Shown one piece after another: positions 54,161 through 64,000 of a stretch of 64,000 nt of DNA. Under the pieces are notes generated by a model that made no database searches, had not been told where the DNA came from, and was given only the letters and a program-made list of their open reading frames with translations. Positions within the stretch are counted from its first letter, which is position 1, and every line of letters starts with the position of its first letter. Position numbers and translations under genes: made by a program. Origin of the DNA: Fulvia fulva (taxonomy: Eukaryota; Ascomycota; Dothideomycetes; Mycosphaerellales; Mycosphaerellaceae); NCBI RefSeq assembly GCF_020509005.1, contig NC_063015.1, positions 620,001 to 684,000 on the forward strand, in the 5' to 3' direction.

Positions 54161-54924
54161 CTTGACGGATTGCAATCGATCTTCGTTACTTCACCTACCT
54201 ACACGACCAAGCTCTTCTTATATTCCCCATCGCCAAGCCATCAGTGACCCCGATGTTCATCACTCTGCATACCACAACCCCGTTCACTATTGTTCCGCCA
54301 ATCTTTCGCATCGCCAAGCCCTCCCCCAACTCGTTCGCAGATGCAATGCCATGCTGCATCGCTCGAAAAGGCTCCGAGATGAACTCCAGATTTCTCCGCT
54401 TCGAAAGGCGGCGAAGCAATATATAAGGCTTGGCTGTTCCTGCAGGTGGTGTGGAGTGCATGAGGGGAACGTGCGGAAGCGATATGCAGGTCGATGGAAG
54501 GGTTTCCTTGATCACTGGACGACGCTGTGGGGCAACTTCACTTGTAATGATGCTGTGTTGAAGGGCTACATTGTTGGTCGATTACTTGGATGATGAGGGT
54601 GAGAGGTATCGATGCTGACGAGCCGCGCTGGCGCGCAGGTGAAGCCCCAGCAGTCCGATCAGTCGAAGCTGACGATGACCGTCGAAGGTAAGACCTGGTA
54701 GCATAATCAGTTCAATGTCAATGAAGTGGAAGGATAACTACCGCCTTAAGCTGTGCTCTCTTAGCTTCACCGCCATCGATTCTTCCCTCGAATCGACGCA
54801 CAGCTACTAGTCCCTCGCACTACATAGAAGTGCCAGCACAATCGCGAGGGTGATTTGGTCTCGCGGTTGACTCCGCGGGCGTATTTCTTCCTCCTCGCCA
54901 GGACCTCCTTTCCCTCCTAACGAG
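54161..54924. other. Intergenic, no gene seen
   Basis: Promoter region of the pectate lyase and 3' flank of the 94-residue gene. No feature was recognised. Confidence 0.5.
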
Positions 54925-55209
54925 TCAGAAAGGGCGCAGCCACCCACCCACCTGCCGCACCCCCCGAGCCATCAGCTCCGCCGCAATGCTGTCCAGCAGC
55001 ACGTCGAGCCGCGCGCGCTCGTTAGCCTCCAGGTTCTCGTGGAACCAGTCGACGAGCAGACGCTCGTACTCGTTGCCGCGTGGGCCTTGCTGGGCCCGGT
55101 TGATGTAGACCAGCACGGCGGTGCTGGAGAGGTCGTGGTGCTGGCGGTGGAGGGTGTAGAGGCGCGCGATGGCGCTGCTCAGGACTTCTGTCACGGCTTG
55201 GTCTGCCAT
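54925..55209 (-). CDS. Small 94-residue helical protein, hypothetical
   Basis: Intronless frame from ATG 55209: MADQAVTEVLSSAIARLYTL, then VLVYINRAQQGPRGNEYERL, LLVDWFHENLEANERARLDV, and LLDSIAAELMARGVRQVGGW. It is Ala/Leu/Arg-rich and predicted all-helical, with no signal peptide or membrane segment. GC content and codon use look coding. A simple GT/GGT repeat lies directly upstream of the start and would be in the 5' UTR or promoter. No family was recognised. Confidence 0.55.
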   Translation of the reverse strand: MADQAVTEVLSSAIARLYTLHRQHHDLSSTAVLVYINRAQQGPRGNEYERLLVDWFHENLEANERARLDVLLDSIAAELMARGVRQVGGWLRPF

Positions 55210-55305
55210 TGTTGGTGGATGTGGGTGGTTGTGGTTGTGGTGGTGGTGGTTGTGGTTGTGGTGGTGGTGGTGGTGGTGGTGGTGGTGGTGTTGTGGATGG
55301 TAGTG
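55207..55305. repeat. GT/GGT microsatellite
   Basis: About 100 bases of (ggt/gtt/gtg)n simple repeat directly upstream of, and touching, the 94-residue gene start. It is probably length-variable. Confidence 0.85.
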
Positions 55306-55862
55306 GTGTGCGCGTTGTGTTGTCGTGTTGTCGTGCTGTTGAGTCAGGCTATTCTGCTGAAGAATTTGCTTTAATACTACGGTGCGCGTGAGGGTGCTAG
55401 GATCTGAAACGCCAAAGCACGCCTTTCTTCACTTGAACGTAGGATAGCCAATGGATGCTCCGTTTTGGAGGCAGTGATCATGGTCTGTGCAGCGGAAGCC
55501 GTTGGACGACAAACGCTGCAACGCTCGAATCGCTTTGGTGGCTCTCACATTGCTGCATGGGCTTCAGGTGCCATGCACGCCCTGATGCTATTGTATTCAG
55601 CAGCTTTACCTTGCGCTTCACCTTGCGGTACATCAGCTGTCGCACGATCTGTGCATAGCGGATGTCCTTCGGAGACGCTGAGCTGCAGCTATCGCGTTGA
55701 GTTGTGACCTTTTATGGAAGAGAGTCGGGTGTAGGCAGAGCAAAAGACAAGGAGCTATGTCAAAGCATACTTACATATTGCCATCCTTGGTACCTACCTC
55801 CGACCTTCCCACGATCCTACAGCCATGGTGGCCTCTCTTCAAGTTCGTCTCACGGCATATGA
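55306..55862. other. Intergenic, no gene seen
   Basis: Between the microsatellite and the 3' end of the SprT-like gene. Nothing was recognised. Confidence 0.5.
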
Positions 55863-56831
55863 TTAGCCTTCCTCCTCCTCGATGGCGGGAGATGGGGCCC
55901 AAGCTTTGTCCTTGTACTCTCTGATGATACCAGCAATGTGGGATCGAAAGCGTCGATGACAACCGCGTAAATGGCGCCAGTCTGGCACGTACCCGATTTC
56001 CATCCACTCACAGATCATGCCGCTCAGAGTGTGACTAGCAGCGTCAACAGTGTTGATGTTGAAAACCCTCTGGACGACCGCGTACATGTGCGAGACGAGC
56101 TGGACCCAAAGATAGCCATGCCCTGTTGAGCCGATGCCCCTGGCATGTATGATTCTGCAACTCGCGATCTTGCACTTGGACCCGTCGCACGCCCAGATGT
56201 CTGGAAAGCCGTGTGCCAGTTCGTGTAGTATTGTCATGATCACGGAGTCTCTTGTGCTGGTTCGTTCGCTATAGCGAGCTTTAGGATCGACTCTGATAGA
56301 AATCCAATTCCTGGAACCACTGTCCGGGGAGCATGTCATACCATAGCGGCGCTCGTCCTTGTACAAGTCGTCTTGCCAGTCGAAGTTGCATCGACTCAAT
56401 CGTCCCAAAAAGAACACTTCGCCAAGTAGTCGAAGTCCTTCTTGCATGTAAGGCAGCTGCTGGTGGCGCTGGTGCCACTGAGGTAGCCACTCGTGCCAAT
56501 GCTTCAGGGCCGCCAGCTGCTTCTTGTTCCAGCGCAGCTTGCCCTTGCGAAAAGACGAGATAGCCTTCCGCACAGGGTCCGTTGCGACATGCCCTCGTCT
56601 TTCGAAGCGGAGCTTGGAGCTAGATCGCAAGTTCCGGAGGGTAGTCGTGGCGTGAAGTCGTTGCCCAAGGGTATAGCTCGATCGAGTCTTTAGGGTGGTG
56701 ATGATGGCAGATCTGGATCTGTGCCTGCCATACTGTTCGGTGGCTTTGCTGCGGGCTATGGTTTCCCGAAGCGTTGGCTTAGATGATGTTGATGTGCGTC
56801 TTACTGCCGTGGCGCCGTGGTATGAGCCCAT
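55863..56831 (-). CDS. SprT-like zinc metalloprotease domain protein
   Basis: Single-exon 322-residue protein from ATG 56831 (MGSYHGATAVRRTSTSSKP). The N-terminal about 120 residues are basic and disordered. The C-terminal domain has the zinc site SVIMTILHELAHGFPDIW (HExxH) and a downstream TGHGYLWVQLVSHMYAV segment whose histidine fits the third ligand of SprT/Spartan-type proteases (dGHG..F...M). A CDGSKCKIASC cysteine group lies between them. SprT-like proteins include DNA-protein crosslink proteases, but no PCNA- or p97-binding motif is evident, so the substrate is unknown. A non-ATG upstream frame extension is not used. Confidence 0.72.
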   Translation of the reverse strand: MGSYHGATAVRRTSTSSKPTLRETIARSKATEQYGRHRSRSAIITTLKTRSSYTLGQRLHATTTLRNLRSSSKLRFERRGHVATDPVRKAISSFRKGKLRWNKKQLAALKHWHEWLPQWHQRHQQLPYMQEGLRLLGEVFFLGRLSRCNFDWQDDLYKDERRYGMTCSPDSGSRNWISIRVDPKARYSERTSTRDSVIMTILHELAHGFPDIWACDGSKCKIASCRIIHARGIGSTGHGYLWVQLVSHMYAVVQRVFNINTVDAASHTLSGMICEWMEIGYVPDWRHLRGCHRRFRSHIAGIIREYKDKAWAPSPAIEEEEG

Positions 56832-57015
56832 ATTGTGGGTATTGTAATCTTTTGCACAGCGATGAAGGGCGCGCGCGATAAACATATAGACCATCTTCGA
56901 CAACGGGCCCACTGGATGCACATACCTGTGACTCACCTGAACCTGTCTCGTACCGTGGCTGAGTTCCATAACGATCAGTCGAGGGTGTCTTGCAACATGT
57001 CTGAGACGTCCAGTC

Positions 57016-58704
57016 TCAAAGCTCATATATCCTGCCTTGGCTTGATGATGAGCCAGTGCGCCAGTACATGTGCCGCACATGGGTATAGCCAGAGGCGAGA
57101 CGTTTGTCCAAGTTTCCAATAGCATGCTTCCAATCAGGTCCAACATCACAAGCATACTCCCTAGGCATATCTGCCACCACAGTCTGGAGACTTGTAAATC
57201 GTTCGCTTCGCACTAGGTCCCGGAGATTTCTGTTCGTTGCAGCACATATTTTCCCAGGATTGTCCTTATTGCACCCGGGAATCGTCAGCTTCCTCAAGTT
57301 GGAGGGAAGCAGATCAATGAGGTGTCTTCCATCCGTTCTCGCGTCCATCACGATATCAACGCCAAGCAGCTCCCACATCGTAATCGTGAGCACGCGCAGG
57401 TTTGAAAGTTCTTGCAGGCTGCCAAGTCCTTCAACGGGCATGGGCGGATCCTCATCCCACTCCGTCGATGAATACTTGTCGTCTTCAGACATACGCCAGT
57501 ATGGCCATGAAGTTGCTGACCAGTCAAGCCAGGCCACTGCGAGGTCTGTGAGGCTCCGTCCGCGATCCCGGAGGGCGTGACCGATCTCTGTCATGGATAT
57601 TGTAGTGTACGGCTGTTCTGGCGAGACAATGCTGAGGCTTGTCAATCTGGGACAGCAATTGAAGATGGTATGGATGCCCAGCCTGTCGACTGGGCATCTT
57701 GTGAGCTGCAAGGCTGTGATTGAACCGAGCTGTGAGGTCGGCTGGCCAAAACGAGAACCTCTGACATTGTAAGCATGGAGAGACAGGCGTTCCATCGAAA
57801 AGCCCTGCCAATGCCGGGCGATTTGACCAAGGGGTGGTCCAGGAGAATGCAGAGTTGGGTGGGCGAGAGACAAATGCTTCAGCATAGAGCAGGGTCCTCT
57901 TGTACGTCGAGATGCACAATGTGTTGCCCCGTGTCGCTAGGTACCCAGTTGGGATCGATCTCAGGGAAGTCATCGATACTCAGATTGGATATCTTCGGGC
58001 ATGCCAGTATCATAGCCAGCACGACGGTCAGCGATCCCCAGGGATTCCGCTGCTTTCTCAAGAAGTTATGGGCTCCGAGGATGAAGGATGGTCTTGGCAA
58101 TGCTCTTATAGTCGTCCGCTGTCCAGGCGTCGCGGAAGTGCCCATAATGTCCTCGCTTCAAAGCCACCTCTTGACGTGCCTCTGCGCCCCGCCTGCGAAT
58201 GATGTTCAAATCTTCAAGCTCCGGCCATGGCCGGGGGTCTACATCTTCGTTTGTGCCTTGCCCAAGCTCTTGCAGATCCTCGTTGCGTGGTTCATGAAGC
58301 AGGCTTCGACGAATGCTGTACCAGTCCCGCCAGCGCAGATCATGGCCAAAGATGTCTTGTCCCAGGAGCACACGCCGAACGAATTTTGTGCGGTGTGGAC
58401 GAGCAGCGAGCGCCGCTAGGAACAGATCTGGATCGACAAGATCCTGACCGGGATCCGTTCTGTACAGAATTGATTCTGCAACGCTGTTGAAAGATTTCGA
58501 GACAACGGATAGTCTGCATAGGGTCTTGAAGTTCGAGCTCAGGGCCCGCCGCTGCTCGGGCGTGTAGCCGAGTCGGTTTGGAAGGCCATGGGTACGGTCG
58601 AAGTCGTCCTCTCGGTTGAGGTCGACGATAGGCAGCGGGAGCTGGAGGTGTCCGAAGATTGTAGCAAGGAGTTCGTCCGGCAGATCATATGTCGTCTGAG
58701 CCAT
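57016..58704 (-). pseudogene. F-box/leucine-rich-repeat-like protein with two frame breaks
   Basis: ATG 58704 starts MAQTTYDLPDELLATIFGHL, a typical F-box, followed by LCRLSVVSKSFNSVAESILY and PDLFLAALAARPHRTKFVRR. The frame stops near 58067, but coding sense continues one base over (LTVVLAMILACPKISNLSID) to about 57880. It then returns to the original frame (MLKHLSLAHPTLHSPGPPLG) and runs to 57016. The stretch around the first break contains no GT, so a splice site is excluded there. A +1 and a compensating change are needed. An intact version would be a substrate adaptor of an SCF ubiquitin ligase of about 560 residues. It is related to the gene at 59589, arranged head-to-head. Confidence 0.68.
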
Positions 58705-59588
58705 GTTGCCCATCGAAGTTGAGGATGATGATGTCGGACGCGACGCGACGGTCGGCGGCACGTCCAGCCGAGATCTGGCGATGCTTGGAAATGTTGTCCT
58801 CTTGTTCCCGACACACTTGCAGCGCAACTCAGTTCATGATGATACAGTGTGAAGTAGTGCTTGCAGAGCAGAGATGAACGCAGTTTTCCCTGGCATGCCA
58901 GTGGCGGTGCCTTGATGTGTCCTTGGTACATGCAGCACAGCATTTGTCGATGCTTGTCGATCTCATCGAACGCGGAGACGTGAATGTCGACAGGTTCTGC
59001 CGGTTCTCGCTCTCTCGCTCCCTCTGCTCTATCAGCGACATCATCTCTGCGTCGTTCGTTGGTCCCATCATCGTCGTTTGATGGTGTCGATATGAGATGC
59101 CACCAGCCTTGCACGTTCGCACCTGTCCTTCAGATTCTGTGATGCCTCTCTGTGGCCAAGATGAAGGCCGGATCACGAGCATACTGCAAACATCGCCCGC
59201 GAGGATTAGACTTGCGTCGAGGTTGCAGAAAAGCCCATACAAAAGACTACTTCGACAGAAACTGTGCCGACGCTCTGCACAATCGCAATGGCTGGCCTGC
59301 AGATGTATCGACGATGATCGTGTAGACGCGCAGAGCAGTGGACCCAAAATCTAGCAAGTCCTTCGAGAATGAGAGTAGTGGCGAGGACACGGGCAAGAAT
59401 TTCGCTTAGTGAAGAGGTAGGTATCCGACGGTCTTGAATCGATGGCAGATCCGGGAGTGATGAGCTGAATTTGCAGAACGCGTGCTTTGCTTTGACACCT
59501 ACTGACAACACCACACACAACAACACTGCACGCTGCCATCATTTGCTCGCTCTTACTACGACAATCGCCTTCACGACTCATCGCCACC
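58705..59588. other. Bidirectional promoter region of the F-box pair
   Basis: 884 bases between two divergent F-box-like genes. A minus-strand frame overlaps it but is not supported. No motif was recognised. Confidence 0.5.
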
Positions 59589-60786
59589 ATGAACTATCAG
59601 GTCCCCGAAGACATCGTTGCTCTCGTCCTGGAGGAGTTCAAGCTACCAACAGCAGAAGAGATCGCCGAACGCCGTCAATGGAGCGAAGAGTCGGCCGACC
59701 AGCACACTGTCGAGGTCAAGGCGCTGTTAAAGACTCTAGCGAGCTCGGCACTGGTCTCGAAGGCGCTGTAGGTCGTGCATCCATTTGACCTGTCGAGTAT
59801 CACTGACTCCTTCATCCAGCAACCGTATCGTCGAACCACTTCTATACAGCCAATCTCCAGGCCAGAGCCTTGCCGATCCTCGCCAATTCGCTACAGCTCT
59901 TATCTCCCGACCAGGCCGCGCCGAAGGAGTAGCACATCTCGTGATAGAGACACATCAACGCCTACTGCCGACTTGGGCACAAAAGTCGAGTCGCCACCGA
60001 CGATCAGGTCACCACCGACGACCACCTATCGCACCAGCGAGGTCAACAAACGATCTATACACCGCAAAGCTGCCACAACTCATCGATATCGTACGGCAAG
60101 CACTGCCGATACATGGAAAAACTCCCTCTCGGGCCTTCAATGGCCCCATCTGCAGAATCATCACCACCCACCTCCACCCAGATCGGTGCCCCGAGGACGC
60201 ACTTCTCTCTCTCCTTTTCATCATGTGCTGGAACATCAAGACGCTGGACATCTACTGCGGCGAAGACTTCCACCAGAGCCTGCTGTGCGATACCATGCTC
60301 GTTGCACCACTTTACCACGAGGCATATCACTCTCTTACAAGCATACACATCCGAGCAGAAGAAATGGGCAGACATCACGAGTCGCACAAAGTCGTCCCAA
60401 TCCTAGCTATGCACAAGACACTGGCTCTACCAAACGTTACTCACCTCACGGCAACTCGCGTTGGAGCGCGCGGTCATCCCATGGCGTTTCCACCTACCAT
60501 TCCCAACACGACAAGGCCAAATGACGTTCCAGTAGCACAGTGGCGAAAGCCCTGTGAAAAGCTACACAACATCACGCATGTTCACTTCCGCGCGTGCTGC
60601 GAGTTTGACATCGTTGCTATGTTCTCGTTGCTGGATGCATGCTCGGGGCTGGAGAGGTTGGAAATTACACCGCGGCTCGACATTGACTACAGTGATGATC
60701 CGATTTGGCAGATGGTGTTGGAGCATGTGAGTGGGAGGCTCCAGTACTGTGGACATAATCGCGGCATGGTATCTGTGGAGGAGTAG
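59589..60786 (+). CDS. F-box-like protein, paralogue of the 58704 gene
   Basis: Exons 59589-59767 and 59820-60786 flank a 52-base GTAGGT...CAG intron and give 381 residues, in frame throughout. It starts MNYQVPEDIVALVLEEFKLP, a degenerate F-box, then LASSALVSKALNRIVEPLLY and ADPRQFATALISRPGRAEGV, matching the order in the divergent neighbour. The C-terminal part is LRR-like (LLFIMCWNIKTLDIYCGEDF; TLALPNVTHLTATRV; DACSGLERLEITPRLDID). Likely an SCF-type adaptor with unknown target. Unlike its neighbour it is intact, so the pair may be an old duplication with one copy decaying. Confidence 0.75.
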
Positions 60787-61252
60787 AGCCAGTCCTTGCA
60801 TATGCAAATCTGGGGGTGAATTGATTAACATAGCGTGAAGCATAGGAATAGAATGCATCAAATCGCCGCGAAGCGCTTCTGCCATTATTTCAACTAACAG
60901 GCTCTGCCACTGAGTGACCTACTATTCTGTTCAACTTTCCATTGAGACTACGGTATTATGCCCGCGCCACAGTCCGGACTTGCATCTCGAAAGCTGGAAG
61001 AAACCCTAATTGAGCCTCCCTAAAGTCTCATGCAGGCCGAAACTCAATCCCATACCATGATCCATCCACATTACAACAGCTACTATGCCTGCAAAAATCC
61101 GAACCCAATTCTCAGCACGGCGCACACCCGCATCCCACCGGCCATGCGTCCTTCAACGCAAGCGTTACCCTGAATCGCAACGTGCATCAACGGCCTCAAC
61201 CATCCAGCGCACACCGTCATCCGAAACAATGACCCAAAAGCTCATTTGAGCC
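60787..61252. other. Intergenic, no gene seen
   Basis: 466 bases between two plus-strand genes. Nothing was recognised. Confidence 0.5.
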
Positions 61253-62038
61253 ATGGCATCGCCCTCAATGCTTCACCGAGCCTCCTCACGCCTCTCCCTC
61301 CGCCGAAAATCCACATCCAGCAGCGCCAGCACCGCAACACCTCCTGTCCCATCCGTGCCGCAACCTTACAGCTCAACAACGACCAACTCATCCCGCACCT
61401 CCCAAATCCCACGCCAGAACAAGCCCGGCCGTGTCCTCGACGCTCCAATCTACCACTACCACAAAACCATGACACCCTCAATAGACGACCTCTACGACCA
61501 ACTCGCAACCACAGCCAAAGGCTTCATAGAATCCACCAACGCCGCCACCCCTCGCGATAACAACCCCGACTACGATCTTATCCGCAGCTACGCAGCGCCC
61601 CACTTCCGCATCGAATGGGCGCCCAAACTCTTCGCTCGCTCCTCCCCCGTGCTACGCGAAGCCAAAGATATCGACGGCTTCCTATCCCACATCAAGACCA
61701 TGTCCGCCAACCTCTCCACCTGGGCGATCCTCATCCAGGACTTGTTCGTCGATACGAGACGGAGGAGTGTAGTGGCCAGGGCGGATTTCTGGATGCTCCC
61801 GAATGGAGGGGAAAAGGTGTGTAATGATATTGTCTTCTTTATGAAGATGGACCAGAGCGGGGAGAAGATTGTTGATTGTACGGAGTATGTGGATCCGGAG
61901 GCTAGTAAGGTTATTCGGGATAGGATTGCGGCGAGTAGGTGGGAGGGAGGTGGTGGGGTTGGGAGTGGGAAGGTGCCGCCTGCCGTTAATGGGGCGAGGG
62001 GTGATGAGGGGGATCGTATTGAGGTTGCGAGGAAGTGA
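61253..62038 (+). CDS. NTF2/SnoaL-like fold protein, hypothetical
   Basis: Intronless 261-residue protein from ATG 61253 (context gagccATGGC). The first about 65 residues are Ser/Thr/Pro-rich and disordered, possibly a targeting tail. Residues about 75-215 look like an alpha+beta cone fold: LYDQLATTAKGFIESTNAAT, LIRSYAAPHFRIEWAPKLFA, VVARADFWMLPNGGEKVCND and IVFFMKMDQSGEKIVDCTEY, as in SnoaL/NTF2-like domains. The terminal 45 residues are Gly-rich and flexible. No catalytic residues can be named, and the function is unknown in this fungal group. Confidence 0.68.
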   Translation: MASPSMLHRASSRLSLRRKSTSSSASTATPPVPSVPQPYSSTTTNSSRTSQIPRQNKPGRVLDAPIYHYHKTMTPSIDDLYDQLATTAKGFIESTNAATPRDNNPDYDLIRSYAAPHFRIEWAPKLFARSSPVLREAKDIDGFLSHIKTMSANLSTWAILIQDLFVDTRRRSVVARADFWMLPNGGEKVCNDIVFFMKMDQSGEKIVDCTEYVDPEASKVIRDRIAASRWEGGGGVGSGKVPPAVNGARGDEGDRIEVARK

Positions 62039-62381
62039 GGGATCGATAGATCGGATGACAGACGTCGCCTGAATAGTGCGATGGAGCAGCTTCGTGTTTG
62101 GGTAAAAATATTGTCTGGCTAGCCGTTTTGAAGACGAGGTGTAGATGAGATCTTGTTGGTTTAGCCATTGCAATGAAAACATCCTGGTCGCTTGACACGT
62201 CGAATGAAGTCGTAGAGCCATTTCCAAGTTATCCAAGTGCTGTTCCAATAGTTTCCAAGCTCAAGTTGTGACAGGTGGGTGCCTCCTCCCGATTTTGACC
62301 GTACCTCTCCATACCATCCATTGCATAGCAACGCAGCCCCGAGCCGGCTCACATCTCGGTCATGACGACGTCCTATGACTT
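62039..62381. other. Convergent 3' flanks, no gene seen
   Basis: 343 bases between the SnoaL-like gene (plus) and the 113-residue gene (minus). Nothing was recognised. Confidence 0.5.
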
Positions 62382-62723
62382 TCACTCACTCGACTCCTTA
62401 TCTTTCGCATCCACCCCTATCACCTCCCCCCTCCTCTTCCTCTCCAAGAACCCCTCATACCCAACCCTCCTCTCATCAATCCCATCCGCCAACCCAGGAT
62501 CGATCCACCCTCTAACCGGATTCCCAATCGCGCCCTGCCTCGCGTCCCAGCTTCTATCCCGCTGTGCCCAACGCTGCACCGTCTTCGCCGGTAGTTCAGA
62601 CACTGTGCCGAGGAAGGAGGGGAACTGGTCGTAGACGATGTAGCGGATGTAGCGGCGGCAGGTTGTGACGATGGTTACAGGGTCGCGAGGGTCGGAGTTA
62701 CCGCTGGGATTGGGGGAGGACAT
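62382..62723 (-). CDS. Small 113-residue protein, hypothetical
   Basis: Intronless frame from ATG 62723: MSSPNPSGNSDPRDPVTIVT, TCRRYIRYIVYDQFPSFLGT, LPAKTVQRWAQRDRSWDARQ, GWIDPGLADGIDERRVGYEG, then a charged C-terminus. Aromatic- and Arg-rich with no signal peptide, it reads as a compact real protein with good codon use. I do not recognise the family. Confidence 0.55.
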   Translation of the reverse strand: MSSPNPSGNSDPRDPVTIVTTCRRYIRYIVYDQFPSFLGTVSELPAKTVQRWAQRDRSWDARQGAIGNPVRGWIDPGLADGIDERRVGYEGFLERKRRGEVIGVDAKDKESSE

Positions 62724-63161
62724 GGTGTGGGAGGGACGCTGTGCGGTTTACATTGGGGTGATGAGAGGAAAGAGTGTGTTGGAGGAAGAGCGATGGGTGA
62801 GGGTCGGCGGTTGAATGTTCTTCCCCTGCCTGCAAGGTACAAATCATGACCTCGCGACTTCTCGTGTGTAAGGACGTCCACCATAACAGCATACTCTTCC
62901 TTTCAATATCGTTCATCGAGACCACAGAGTCGTGATAGGGACATCCATATCTATGACCCGTTGGTTGGTGGCTTTCAAGCCTCTCGGCAAGTCATCTGCC
63001 AATCAACACAATCATCTCCACAGCTCGACTGCATCAAAACGGTCTCGCTACTTAGCGACGCATCAGCGTGCTCAAGCAAAGCCCTTTGCCTCAATAGTAC
63101 ATCGAAGCGCTCGACGACAATCAACCTTGTTACCAGCCCCAGCCACACACCATCTCGAACT
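62724..63161. other. Intergenic, no gene seen
   Basis: Promoter of the 113-residue gene and 3' flank of the GST. Nothing was recognised. Confidence 0.5.
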
Positions 63162-64000
63162 TCAATCATCCCTCTGGATCCACTGCTTACTAGCCTCATA
63201 AAGATTCCCCAACTCCGGCTCACACATGCTCAGAAATTTCTCGTACTTCTCCTTTGGGAACTGACTGAACATATGGATCCCTGCGACGAGCATGAAATCG
63301 CCATAACTGGGCTCGCTGCCGAGGATGAAGGGGCCTTCGTCCTGAGACGAAGGATGTTAGTATCGATAGTGTGAGCATTGACGTTAGGGAAGTCGACCTA
63401 CCCTCTTATACTTCTTCAACACCTCCCGAATCCCCTCGAACCCAGGCCTTGCCTTCTCCCACGCTTGATCTCCACCGTTCGTTCGCTCGAGTTCATCGAG
63501 TGATGCGCCAAGTTTGCGCTCGCGATCAGCGTAGAACCACTCTCGATCACACTCTAGAATGACACTCCTCGCAATCTCGGGCATCGCCACACTTGGCACA
63601 AGGGGCATGATTGCCTGTCCAAACGCCGGCATCAGCTCCTCGTGGATCTTCAGATCAAGATGCAGTGGTGGGGAGGGATGGAGTTTCTCGAGGGCTGGGG
63701 CGATGTTGGCGGAGTCCATGAGGTAGGTACCGTCGGGGAATTTGATAAGAGGAACGCTGTATTCTGTCCAGGCTTTCTCGCCGTTGGGGGATACGCCGCT
63801 GGGAGGGGGTGTTAGAGGGACTGAAAGATGGGGAAGGAGGGGATCTTACGTTGCAGCGACAGTGTCTCGAACTTCTGGAAAAGGGACCCATTGCGTCTTG
63901 TAAGAAATGTTCTTGTAATTCAGGACGAGGCGAGCTATGGACTTGTGTAAGCACTGCTGTTGAGGCAATGCTTCAGGCGAGCATCGTGTGACTTACTCTT
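63162..64000 (-). CDS. Glutathione S-transferase-like protein, 5' end beyond the window
   Basis: Four exon pieces are visible: 64000-63997 (partial), 63934-63850, 63798-63402 and 63341-63162, with introns of 62, 51 and 60 bases, all in frame. The N-terminal thioredoxin-like part reads TRLVLNYKNISYKTQWVPFP and WTEYSVPLIKFPDGTYLMDS, the glutathione-site P-L-I...DS pattern, then ANIAPALEKLHP. The C-terminal helical domain has CDREWFYADRERKLGASLDE and LGSEPSYGDFMLVAGIHMF. It resembles the fungal GST group with WKTRLVLNYK starts. Probable cytosolic conjugation or stress enzyme; substrate unknown. The start codon and the first 10-20 residues lie right of 64000. Confidence 0.82.

Noticed and set aside
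55039..55374. 111-codon plus-strand frame with a long Val run
   Set aside because: Produced by translating the GT microsatellite; not a protein.

Overview
This is nuclear DNA of a filamentous ascomycete (Pezizomycotina, most likely Dothideomycetes). Genes are spaced about 1-2 kb apart and have one to five short GT-AG introns of roughly 45-95 bases, often with CTAAC or CTGAC branch sites. The left edge is a transposon relic with an extreme repeat-induced point mutation (RIP) signature. I recognise UDP-glucose pyrophosphorylase, Sti1, tricalbin, Slx4, a tandem FolB (dihydroneopterin aldolase) protein, a Dal5-type transporter, a PL1 pectate lyase and a GST. The species cannot be named from the sequence alone.

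Layout. 1-2430: RIP-destroyed repeats, including a Gypsy-type gag on the minus strand. 2877-13973: F-box-like acidic protein, MFS anion transporter, two unknown coiled-coil or low-complexity proteins, a small protein kinase and a frameshifted BTB-like gene. 14251-23365: DUF7514-type protein, UGP1 with two possible N-termini, a decayed carboxylesterase and a double FolB-domain protein. 24892-31922: tricalbin, an ER-plasma membrane tether with an in-frame TAG before an open tail, then the Hsp90 co-chaperone Sti1. 32860-33678: BTB-like protein. 35071-43286: seven small basic proteins with a short helical Myb/SANT-like domain, in three subtypes and mixed orientations. 43660-47839: SLX4 and an unknown gene. 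48422-54160: a broken secreted barwin-like protein below three copies of a 19-base repeat, then a pectate lyase with a GC-AG intron. 54925-64000: a small unknown gene, a SprT-like metalloprotease, a head-to-head F-box pair (one member broken), an NTF2/SnoaL-like protein, an unknown and a truncated GST.

Two themes stand out. The first is the local expansion of small Myb/SANT-like proteins next to the structure-specific nuclease scaffold SLX4; it is the best candidate for an undescribed gene family array. The second is the number of genes whose coding sense is clear but interrupted: BTB-like, esterase, barwin-like, F-box and the tricalbin tail. This could reflect real gene decay, population alleles, stop-codon readthrough or assembly indels, and transcript and read data would separate these.

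Gene models were made by eye from reading frames and splice signals. Models whose exon lengths sum to a whole number of codons (MFS, the 509-residue protein, UGP1, STI1, pectate lyase, F-box, GST) are the most reliable.
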